From the NCBI GenBank assembly GCA_003952965.2, contig CM025855.1:11375125-11439124 (forward strand): a stretch of 64,000 nucleotides of DNA, read 5' to 3'. The notes below the pieces were generated by a model. That model was not told the DNA's origin and did not search any database. It saw nothing but the letters and a program-made list of their open reading frames with translations. The translations under genes and the position numbers were made by a program. The stretch comes from Morella rubra. Taxonomy: Eukaryota > Streptophyta > Magnoliopsida > Fagales > Myricaceae. Below are positions 1 through 10,329 of the stretch, piece after piece (position 1 is the first letter of the stretch; every line of letters begins with the position of its first letter).

Positions 1-1434
1 TAAAGCTGTAGTAGCTCAATGTAATGAAAATGAGTTTAAAGTTTTCCACTGCACCTGAGCACAGAAAACTGGAGGTGAAGATGGCAAGGACATCATGAAA
101 AAGCATCGCCGCCAAGTTTTATACAGTGGGATTGTTACGGCAATAGGTATGACAAACTCATTTTCGTGGTTTACTCTCGTCATAGATTGTGATGTGAACA
201 TACAGAAATTGCTTGCATATGATTTGTGGAACTGAAAACTATAGTTTGTTATTTATTCCCTCTTTAAGTGATAAAGCTTTGAATAAAGACATGGGTTTAA
301 ACTATTGAATATATCCTGCTTAATCACTGGAAAAAGTCTTCTCTGGTGTTCTGATAATGGCATTTTTCTGTTTTCTGGACTTTGTTTATTAAATTCTTGG
401 GCAAATAAGGTCTGCAATAATGTTTGATCTGATATGCTGAATTCCATCCTCTACCACCTACTTGAGGATGTGCGTAAATATTGTGCGTTTTCTCACCGTC
501 GTCCTCTCTGACAGATGAGTTTCTTTTAGCTCATGCAGGGAGCTCCTTGGATGTAATTCACCTTTTAGAAACCAGAATAGTTTGTATTCATTAGTTGATA
601 GACCCACCATTGATGTTTCATGTTGCCACTAGTAGTATTGCGCGATGATTATAACAAGGATTATTGCTTTTAATACTCAACTCAGCCCTCATCTCAACTA
701 TATTGGGGTGGAAAAAAAAATTATTTTTTCCAATTAAACCTTTGTTTTATTGCTTTTATTTGAGTAGAATATTAAAAGATCCAGCACTTCGTCTTTTATT
801 ACCATCTTCGGCTGTTATGTTTCAATTTTCGTAAGTAGTTTTTTTTTGTAACCGGGTGTCCGGGCTAGCTTACGCACACCTCGACTAATCTCGGGACCTG
901 TACAGTCCTTTTGTCCCACACAAACTAGGCAATTATCAGGCCAAAGGCCTTAGAGGTGGCCCCAAAGGGTTGGTAGCATCTATGAAGTTTTAAACTTAGG
1001 ACCTTGGAGGGAGCCCACCATGACCCAAGCCTTTTTTTTCCTTTTCCTAATTCGTGATAATTAATCCAACATATGCGCACTGGGATGCTCTTGAGAGAGT
1101 TCAAGAAACTATATGTCAAGGCACTGAGAAATTACAAACTTCATTTGTTATGGTTTATTGCTGATTTTTTTACATAAACAAAGTTGTACTGGTTCGATAT
1201 CACAAAAAGTTTGTCCTACAATTTGCAGGCATAAGCTTGCACAATTTTCCTGAAGGGATGGGTGTTCCTTGGGTCAACATTCCTAACAATTCTCTTGTCA
1301 TTGTCTTTGGGAATGTTACCAAACTTTTGGGTATATGTTATATCTAAGTTTCTTACACTTACACTCGATCATTACTTTAATGGGAAAGAAATGTTCACTT
1401 GTTGTTATACCTTTTTGTTTCACGATGAAGTGCA
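1..1434 (+). pseudogene. Partial broken copy of ZTP29-type gene (exons 5-6 region)
   Basis: This stretch repeats 4421-5779, inside the intact zinc-transporter gene downstream. The first ~590 bases look identical at an offset of 4420. It then differs mostly by short insertions and deletions in clusters (around 593-615, 655-790, 1258-1400), with long identical runs between. It contains an unchanged exon 5 (65-146) and a damaged exon 6 (1229 to about 1276). In exon 6, two bases after GGGATG are lost, which shifts the frame, and the end of the exon with its GT donor is missing. Homology stops near 1434, and the left limit lies outside the window. It cannot encode a working transporter from what is visible. 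It could be a real truncated tandem copy or a false duplication from assembly of two haplotypes. Confidence 0.85.
844..1045 (-). repeat. SINE-like element, copy in the duplicated block
   Basis: Read on the minus strand, this has a tRNA-like head with a decayed B-box-like stretch. It is followed by the segment GTCGAGGTGTGCGTAAGC and CCCGGACACC, then a short A run. That tail resembles the conserved 3' part of Au-type plant SINEs, as far as I recall the family. The same element sits at the same place in the intact gene (5175-5376), so it was inserted before the duplication. Family assignment is from memory and needs a repeat-library search. Confidence 0.5.
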
Positions 1435-2740
1435 TTTTAGAGAGATCTTGACCTGCTCGCTTGAGTTCGATCAAAAACAAGCTAGTTAGTTCGTTTAGCT
1501 CATTTGAGATATTAGTTATGTTTGGTTTGATCTCAAGATTCTAGTTACAATAATTGAGAGACACAATATTTTGGAAGCTCGCTCTCTTTGGATTTGCTGA
1601 ATAATGTTAAAATGCTATCAGATACCATAGTACAAAATATATATTAAAATCAACTATGGGTCTAAACAAATTAGACTGAAATAAAACTAGCAGGATAAGA
1701 GGGCTTATTATCCCTTTGTGTGTGTTTTTTTTTCTTCCTTTTCTCATGACCCTAACTTCTTTCACCTGCTCTATATTAGAGCTCAATTTCTCTCCTCACT
1801 GCCTCCCTCTGACCGATCTAGCTCAAACCAAACAATCCAACTAACCACCTACTGAAGGTCTTGGAGGGTTTGGTGTAGCAACAAAACTCAATGGGTGGCT
1901 TGGCTCAATTTCTATTGAATAAACTCATCCTTGAATCGGATTAACACAGATAATCATAATCTTAATAATTTTCTGTCCGAATTGTATAATGCAATTTAGA
2001 GGAAGGAGGTTTTAAGTTTCAAAAAAAATAAAATAATTTTGTCATTTTTTTTTGTTACCAATAAACTCAATGATTTTCAACATATAAAAATAAGACATAT
2101 CCTTTTTAAAAACTATAACCATTCTCTTACAAAATGTTCACTTCTTTCAAATGGTTAACTTTGTAGTTAGGCTTTTAGCAGTGAAACATAAACCTCGGAT
2201 TAAATCTCTTTTTCCCCCATAAATAGGAGAGGGAAAGAGTCATTCAGATGCATGAAACCTCACCATTGCCCATTGGACTAAGTATTAAAAAACAAGAAAA
2301 AGAATAACATTGAAGTGCGTGACACATGCTGTGTTTTGGATGAGATCTACGCATGCGAGTCTTTCTCATTCATTTTACTAATTATGATTATATATCTCAA
2401 AAAAAGTTTCTTTCCTTTCTGGGAAATGCTCTATCAGGGAGTTGGACACCGAAGTTGGGCTAGGGTCACCTCCGCCGAATGCTCTAACCGCCATCTCCCA
2501 ACAAAGGGACAGGAACGGTGATTACCATGCAAAGTTAGGTATAGACTCTGGCGAAAGGAATTGGATACTCCACTGTTGTAGCCGAGAAGATCAAGTTTTG
2601 TTTTTTTATCATTTTCTTTTATGTTTCTTGGACCGTCCCAGCAAACCATCTCTTTCTTTCTCTGTAGAGATTCCAACTTTCTCCAACTTACCTTTGTCAA
2701 AAGATTCTCTCGTGTAGTGCACAGTGCTCTACTCTCCTCT
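1435..2740. other. Intergenic, no gene seen
   Basis: AT-rich sequence between the broken copy and the intact transporter gene. I find no coding similarity. The pyrimidine-rich end (about 2640-2740) leads into the presumed promoter of the downstream gene. Confidence 0.5.
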
Positions 2741-2747
2741 CCCTCTT

Positions 2748-2756
2748 CATAAAAGC
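2748..2756 (+). promoter_or_regulatory. Possible TATA-like element of ZTP29 gene
   Basis: TCATAAAAG lies about 110 bases before the ATG at 2862. A CT-rich stretch precedes it and a pyrimidine-rich leader follows. The distance suits a TATA-type element with a short 5' leader. There is no direct evidence for the start site. Confidence 0.3.
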
Positions 2757-2861
2757 CGCGTCTCTCTGAATCGATCCCCAGATATTTCTGCTGATTCTCT
2801 CTTATTCTGGGTTTGAGTTTGAATTTGGGCACTGCAAGGAAGGTTAGAGAAGAAAGCTGCT

Positions 2862-5800
2862 ATGGATTCCCAAATATTGGTGGCTCTTGCACTCTCACTT
2901 GTTGGCGGAATGAGTACTTCTTTAGGTGAGTGAAACTTCTAATGTTTCAAGTTCAAGCTTTATCCTATTGGAGCAGCATTTTATGGATGGGCATTTGAGG
3001 GTTTTGACGTACTTATTACACTGGGTTAATCAATTGTGCTTTTCGGGACCGTTAGCTTAGACATTTTGTGCTTTTGGGTATCGCGTACTTGAAAATTTTC
3101 TTGTGTTTCTAGATATTTTCTGGGATTTGCATTTATGCAAGAATGATGTTGAAGAAATTGGTTGATGGGTTGCTTCTAATTGGCTTGTAATGTCAAAATT
3201 TCGAGCTAATTGTACTCGGCTGAATAGTTCTAACTTCTAGGTTCATTTACTTATCTGGAATATGGATTGCCTATGCGTGCTGAAAATTTGGTAATCGGAA
3301 TTTTCAAGGTTGACTGTACAAAATTGAATTGCAGTTCTGATCACTGACATCATGGTGTAGTAGAACAATAATTCCAATGACAAAGACTATTATTCGTTGC
3401 CTCATTACGAGTTGTACAAAGATTTCATTCCTGAATGTTTCTAAGAAATTGTTTTCACACCATATTTCTGCTTTAATTTTTCCAAATCCAGATACTTTCA
3501 GTGGTAGGTTCTGATATCATGGTGAGTATACAAGACTCTCTCTTGTTAATATCATTGGTGGAAGTATCACATTAACCTCTCCACTATCGAGTTATTGTGC
3601 TTATTTTCCTGTTGCTTCATGTGTACAGGGATGGATATAAGTAATTGAATAATAGCTTTTATTTCATAATCTAATTTCAAGTTCTGGAATGTTGAGTAGG
3701 CGCACTCTTCGTAATTCTCAATCAGGCTCCCAATTTGAAGGTGCTTGGGCTTTTACAGGTGACACTCAGCACTCACCCTCTTCATTTCTTAGTCCAAAAA
3801 TCTGAAAAGCATATCTGGTACAAGTGGTGCCAACCATTTCCTTTCTGTTTTTTTCGTTTTTCAATTTTAGCAAATGTTCATATATAGTCCAAGTATTTTA
3901 TTTTATTTTTTCTAAATATATAGTCCAAGTATTTCATTTATCTAGATAGTTCTGCAGATTATGTCAAACTGATGAGAGAATTGGTAACAATGTTGTTTGA
4001 TATGATCACAGGTTGACTTCTTTCCAATTTACATCAATGTTGCGAGACTTCTTGTTCATTATGATTTTCTCTTCCTTGCAGGGATTTGCTGCAGGTCTGA
4101 TGCTCAGCATATCCTTCCTGGATTTGGCTCACAATGCTATAAACTCTATTGGCTTCTTGAAAGCCAACCTTTGGGTAAGCTATATGCTTCAATGTTCAAA
4201 GAATTAAAGTCTGTCATTTTTGTTACATATGTTTGTTAACTTAATTAAATAGCACATTCTTGGGAAGGTAGTTTTTCGCAGGTGTCATATTCTTTGCTGT
4301 CATTGCCAATTTTATCCCCGAACCAGCTCTTGCCCCTGCTTCAGATGTGAAAAGTAAAAAGGTGGGGCTGATTTCTTCCTATTAAGAATTAGTTTCTTAA
4401 TGTACTTGGATGTGAGTAAATAAAGCTGTAGTAGCTCAATGTAATGAAAATGAGTTTAAAGTTTTCCACTGCACCTGAGCACAGAAAACTGGAGGTGAAG
4501 ATGGCAAGGACATCATGAAAAAGCATCGCCGCCAAGTTTTATACAGTGGGATTGTTACGGCAATAGGTATGACAAACTCATTTTCGTGGTTTACTCTCGT
4601 CATAGATTGTGATGTGAACATACAGAAATTGCTTGCATATGATTTGTGGAACTGAAAACTATAGTTTGTTATTTATTCCCTCTTTAAGTGATAAAGCTTT
4701 GAATAAAGACATGGGTTTAAACTATTGAATATATCCTGCTTAATCACTGGAAAAAGTCTTCTCTGGTGTTCTGATAATGGCATTTTTCTGTTTTCTGGAC
4801 TTTGTTTATTAAATTCTTGGGCAAATAAGGTCTGCAATAATGTTTGATCTGATATGCTGAATTCCATCCTCTACCACCTACTTGAGGATGTGCGTAAATA
4901 TTGTGCGTTTTCTCACCGTCGTCCTCTCTGACAGATGAGTTTCTTTTAGCTCATGCAGGGAGCTCCTTGGATGTAATTCACCTTTTAGAAACCAGAATAG
5001 TTTGTATTCATTAGTTGATTTTTGTTTCATGTTGCCACTAGTAGTATTGCGCGATGATTATAACAAGGATTATTGCTTGCTCAACTCAGCTCATCTCAAC
5101 TCCCCCCAATTAAACCTGGGCTTTTCAGAATATTAAAAGATGGTTGCTGTTATGTTTCAATTTTCGTAAGTAGTTTTTTTTTGTAACCGGGTGTCCGGGC
5201 TAGCTTACGCACACCTCGACTAATCTCGGGACCTGTACAGTCCTTTTGTCCCACACAAACTAGGCAATTATCAGGCCAAAGGCCTTAGAGGTGGCCCCAA
5301 AGGGTTGGTAGCATCTATGAAGTTTTAAACTTAGGACCTTGGAGGGAGCCCACCATGACCCAAGCCTTTTTTTTCCTTTTCCTAATTCGTGATAATTAAT
5401 CCAACATATGCGCACTGGGATGCTCTTGAGAGAGTTCAAGAAACTATATGTCAAGGCACTGAGAAATTACAAACTTCATTTGTTATGGTTTATTGCTGAT
5501 TTTTTTACATAAACAAAGTTGTACTGGTTCGATATCACAAAAAGTTTGTCCTACAATTTGCAGGCATAAGCTTGCACAATTTTCCTGAAGGGATGGCAGT
5601 GTTCCTTGGGTCAATGAAGGTATTCCTAACAATTCTCTTGTCATTGTTTTGGGAATGTTAAGATAAACTTTTGGGTATATGTTATATCTAAGTTTCTTAC
5701 ACTTAGTACTCGAATTACTTTTGGGAAAGAAATGTTCTTTTACTTGTTGTTATACCTTTTTGTTTCACGATGAAGTGCATGAGTCTGATTTTCCTTTATG

Positions 5801-8800
5801 CTTATCCCTTAATGTTAGTTTATTGAAGAAAATATGATAAGTCTTTTTGGAAATGCATTAACATATAAAACAAGGTTTGTTTAGGAATTTATGACGTTAT
5901 GTTTTATTTCGCGAGACCCCATCATTCTTGTTCTAATAACTACTATCAAGTTGGTTGCTGTAAATTTTTCCCATTCATCTTTGCATTACCTGTTTTAGGC
6001 ATTGTAGCCTTTCTTTGAGACTATAAGCCTCCAACAAAAATGCAACAGTGGGCATTCTGTAGTTGATGAAATTTTAACTTCTGGAGCAATCATTCCAATT
6101 TATTATTGGTTTTGATGCTCAATCTTGTGATTTTTTAGCTGAGCTCAATTAGGTAAGTTTTATGAAGACTATACTCTTTTGTGGCTCTCAAAGAGGTTGA
6201 ATTGAGTGGGCAATATTTGACGTGATTTGTGAGCAAGCTGAAACTGCTAATTTGTAGTCCTTAAATTAATAAATTGATACTATATTGTTTCATCTGAATT
6301 TAGTTTTTGTCAACTAATCATGCCTCTTCTATAGGGTCTTCGTGTGGGTGTCAACTTGGCCTTGGCCATTGCTCTGCACAACATTCCCGAGGTATGAGTT
6401 TATCCATTTTCGATACAGATGCTATTGGTTCTTTTGGATAATTGCATTCTTCCGTAGATAGCAGTGGTTTCTAACTTTCAATTACTAATAAATTCTGGAT
6501 TTTATATTTGACTTTAGTGACTGTCCTCTACTTCCCATCTGATGAATAACGTCTTAGTGAGCCTCTATATCCTTGTTTTGTAGCCAGCCAATTGTCACTA
6601 GCTTCTAGCGAAACTTTTTAAGATATGTTTTGCTTAGGAGCCTGTTGATTGCTTTAGCTTAGCATATACAAAACCAGATTAAGGTGATTGTTTTTGTTGC
6701 CCTCTTTGTTTTGTTGATCTGTTATGTGTGCTCTTGCAATGAGCTCTCCCCTCCCCCGGATGGGCAGCAGGTGGTGGTTGCCGGGCGCATGGGAGATCAT
6801 AGTGGAAGCACACATGCATTCATTATACATATCGATAATAAGATATGTTGTGTGTTCTTTTTGGCAAGGAAACATTTGAATCAGACTGCATCAAGTCAAA
6901 GAAAACCCATGATAGGGAATGCGATGAGAAAACTTAAAAACCGGCCTAAAACAAAATTAACAATATGTTATTCCTTGTACAGATCTAAGTGACTGTCCAA
7001 GACTCCAAGTTGCTTTGGCAAACACATCAGCAGTACAACCATAGTAGTATGATACAATTAGAACCACAATTGGGTTATAGATGGAAGTAATATCACATTA
7101 CAAAGTTAGTTTGCTCTGGTACCTTTGAGTTTGGTGAAACATGTGGTCTTAAAAGATTAATAGAGTTACCTACTGTTAGTTACAGGATTCAAACAATTTG
7201 TCAATGCTGTAACTCTCTTCCTCTGTTTGCAATTCCCAACTTAGATGTGATCAAGACTTTGGAAAGAACAAAAATTACATCTTTGCTTTAAAATCAAGCT
7301 CAAGGGAATGACATGTTGGAATGTAATAGTTGGACTAACTACTTAGTGATAAGAACCATTTGCCATAATCTATCTGGTTTGTTTTTGGAAACTAGTCTTC
7401 ATATTGTAACAGGGCCATTTATTTGTTTAGGCATTTCATTTTTCCCTTTTTTTTTTTTTTTTTTTTGCAGGGTGTTGCTGTTGCACTTCCTGTTTATTTT
7501 GCAACTCAGAGGTAAGAATCTTTTGAGGCAACGATTTGTTTAGCATTCCAAAAGTATTTATAACTGCTCAGGAATGCAATATATTTGTCTTTTTGGAAAA
7601 CTTATTTGTTTGCCATATGTTTCAATGCACAAACTAAACCATGGTTGGTAGCCTATTTCTGAATATTTGTTTTTTTATCCAAAATTGTAAAAATTAAGAA
7701 AAGAAGTGTTTGAATGAGTGGCATTGATGGTAATGGTTGTGGTGATGAGAGTTAAGAGATGCCTCCTAATGTACGATAGTAAATGCAAGACTTCAATATG
7801 GCTCCATAGGGATTCCTTTGCTGGCTAATTTGTAATGTGTGATCATGCTACGCTGAAAACCTGCTGGTGGACACTAGTGATTGATACTTTATTATTCTGT
7901 AATAAAGAATACAATTGACTGTGGTTAAGTCACAAAATGATTGATTCTTCCAAATGCAGCAAATGGCAGGCATTCAAATTGGCTTCACTTTCTGGTTTTG
8001 CCGAGCCCCTGGGTGTTGTAATTGTAGGTATGTCAGCTGCTTTGTATTGCATAAATGCCAAAGAAGTCTGTTTTTTCACCTCTGAAAGAGACAACCTGTA
8101 ATTTGAGTGCAAAAAAGGCCTTATTTTTAACCCATAGAGGTGATGTTTACAAGGTTCAAGCCTCGGTGTTAGAGTAGGTGAGGTTGTTAGCCAGTTTCAG
8201 CTTGCATTATAAATTCGCAACTAGGAGTTTTTTTTAAAGTTGTCTTTTAGTTTGTAATACGTACCTTGGAAATAAACTTTTTGATGTTGCATTCTCAGCG
8301 TATCTATTCCCAAGCAGCTTAAGTCCTGAAATTCTTGAGGGCCTGCTCGGATCAGGTTTGCGATATGATAATGCACCTTATCTCTTGTTATCGAAGAATG
8401 AAACTAAGTTCTTGTAACAATTCTAACAATTATTTTTCGATTGTTTTCAGTTGGTGGAGTGATGGCTTTTCTAACCTTGCATGAAATGCTGCCTCTGGCA
8501 TTTGATTATGCGGGACAGAAGCAAGCTGTCAAGGCCGTCTTCTTTGGAATGGCCTTCATGTCCGCCAGGTAGTAAATTTAATTGCAAGAATTAAATTCCA
8601 TTTCAGAAGACAATTGGAAGCCTCTGTTTTTCATTCATAAAATGGAAATCATTACAGCCATCTTTACTGCCATAGCTTCTCTAGAATCCCCTTCATCAAT
8701 GGAATGTTGCTTAATCCAGTGAAATCATGTCACTTGTGAGGCCTGGGACCCATTCTGTATCCAGGTCAAGTGGAACATTAAATAAGGGGATCCTACATCT

Positions 8801-9188
8801 TAATGTGCTCTATTTAGTTCAAGGCGAGTGACAGCCGCTGTGGCCTTGACTGCAACTACCACTGCATAAAGTCCTATATGCATGTCTGTTAGGTCTTCAT
8901 GATGGGAAATAATAATTCCCTACCTGGAAGTGAGAGAAATATCATTTGCCGCAGGAAAACGCTACACCTAGCACTTGGTTGAGATTACAGGCATAATCCC
9001 ACCTCATGACCCATGATAAGAAAAAGGATATATATATATATATATATATATAGATATAGAGAGATTTTTCCGTTTATTTTCTTCCAGCTTCTTTCTCCTA
9101 GTTTTGATCTGTTTTACATGGTTCTCCTTGCTTGTTTTGCAGCCTATATTTTCTGGAAATCAGCTTACCTAAGGAGATGAGCTTGTAG
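2862..9188 (+). CDS. ZTP29: ZIP-family zinc transporter, ZTP29-like (12 exons)
   Basis: Coding exons: 2862-2925, 3700-3758, 4082-4174, 4272-4361, 4485-4566, 5564-5619, 6335-6391, 7471-7511, 7960-8027, 8299-8355, 8451-8568 and 9143-9188. All introns are GT-AG and all phases join, giving 831 bases (276 residues plus stop), the length I recall for Arabidopsis ZTP29. The protein opens MDSQILVALALSLVGG, a first membrane segment. It carries the ZIP metal-site motifs HNFPEG (residues 134-139) and HNIPEG (163-168, completed across the exon 7/8 junction) and a basic loop KKHRRQ. It ends in a membrane segment and PKEMSL. ZIP proteins move Zn2+ into the cytosol; Arabidopsis ZTP29 has been placed at the ER and linked to salt-stress responses. 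This start is the first ATG after the leader and matches the family N-terminus. Intron 5 holds a SINE-like repeat, and part of the gene is copied at 1-1434. The 3' UTR probably ends near 9400-9420. Confidence 0.93.
5175..5376 (-). repeat. SINE-like element in intron 5 of the ZTP29 gene
   Basis: Same element as at 844-1045, antisense to the host gene, between exons 5 and 6. The minus strand ends with CCCGGACACC then an A run. Its presence at the matching place in both copies shows the duplicated segment already contained it. Confidence 0.5.
9029..9053. repeat. TA dinucleotide microsatellite
   Basis: A run of about twelve TA units in the last intron of the ZTP29-like gene, followed by a short GA-rich tail. 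No functional role is indicated. Confidence 0.8.
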
Positions 9189-9995
9189 TCATCCACCAGG
9201 ATATGCGTATGGCCAGTCTCGTACATTCTGAACTGCCATGATTTGGTTTTCAAATATTGCCTGCTTTTGTCAAATGGCATTGAAGACCTGTACTGATGGT
9301 TGGATTCCTTGGATCTCTCAGCCTGTCGGGAGAGAAGGAAGATATCCCTATCTTTCAAAGAAATGGTAGTTTGTATTATTTATGTAACATAAATGTACTT
9401 CACTGTTGGTACTTTATTGGACAGAAGGAAAAAGGGGGAAATGAAAAAGAAAAAAAATGAAGCTTTTTTTTTTTTTTTTTTCAACGAGTAGGTCTATTAT
9501 TTATCTTTCTGTGCTTGAAAATAACATGAACTTCTTTTCAACCTCATGAACTACCATCAATTGAAAATTTCCATTGAAACACAAATCTATGTAACAGTCC
9601 TATATTAGTTAAGAAACATCTGGGAGGGCTTTATGTAAGTTTGGAGGTGCCTCACCTATGTTGAAAATGTAAAGTCTCACATTGCTAAAGCAATGTGGGC
9701 GATTGAAACCAATGTCTTATAAATAAAGTCTCAATGTAACCTTTTGAATATAAGTGAGAAAGATTTTAAGTGGTTCGATCATTGACTTACATTCACCATT
9801 AGAAAAGTCTAACTATGCATTCGGTTTTTCTCACTTATATTCAAAAGGTTACATTGAGGCTTTATTTATAAGCCATTGGTTTCAATCGCCCACATTGCTT
9901 TAGCAATGTGGGACTTTACATTTTCAACACTTCCCTGCAAACTCAAGGTGGACCCAGCTTGAGTTTGGATTTACAAAACAAGGAAAAAAAAGTCG

Positions 9996-10079
9996 CCGGA
10001 TGGTTGCCAGACTCTACCGGATGGTTGCTGGACTCTACCAGACGGTTGCCGGGATATACCGAACGGTCGACAAATCATG
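9996..10079. repeat. 21-base tandem repeats inside the TRIM
   Basis: Three clear units and a decayed fourth, each 21 bases and starting CCGGATGGTTGC or close variants, at 9996, 10017, 10038 and 10059. They fill about half of the interior next to the primer-binding site. Confidence 0.75.
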
Positions 10080-10093
10080 CCCCTCTAATACCA
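10080..10093 (-). other. Primer-binding site of the TRIM
   Basis: TGGTATTAGAGGGG lies directly after the LTR end on the minus strand. It resembles the TGGTATCAGAGC site complementary to the 3' end of initiator methionine tRNA used by many plant Ty1/copia-type and TRIM elements. It fixes the element's orientation. Confidence 0.65.
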
Positions 10094-10329
10094 TGTAAGA
10101 AATACAAACTTTTAAACTTAAAAAAAAAAATTTAACTGAGATAAGTGAGACAAGATTTTAAGTGGTTCGGTCATTGACCTACATCTACTGTTAGAAAGCC
10201 TAACTGGGCATTCGATTTTTCTCACTTATATTCAAAAGGTTACATTGAGGCTTTATTTATAAGCCATTAATTTCAATTGCCCACATTACTTTAGCAATAT
10301 GGAACTTTACATTTTTAACAATCTAACAA

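Larger units (their letters stand above)
9659..10320 (-). mobile_element. TRIM (miniature LTR retrotransposon) with an extra inverted LTR fragment
   Basis: On the minus strand a 227-base LTR (10320 down to 10094) starts TGTTAAAAATG and ends CTTACA. It is followed at once by a primer-binding-like site, TGGTATTAGAGG, similar to the initiator-Met-tRNA site of copia-type elements. A 164-base internal region (10093-9930) with no coding capacity ends in a purine-rich AGGGAAG tract. A second LTR begins at 9929 with TGTTGAAAATG. Short LTRs, a tiny interior and no protein are the defining traits of TRIMs. The second LTR is not complete: after about 165 bases it runs into an inverted copy of the LTR head (9659-9764), making a large palindrome over 9659-9929. 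No target duplication was identified. Confidence 0.75.

Noticed and set aside
925-1119. 64-codon minus frame (also 5260-5454)
   Set aside because: It lies in the SINE-like repeat and has no protein similarity.
8140-8200. GGTTCAAGCCTC, a B-box-like motif in ZTP29 intron 9
   Set aside because: No matching A box or acceptor stem around it; not a tRNA gene.
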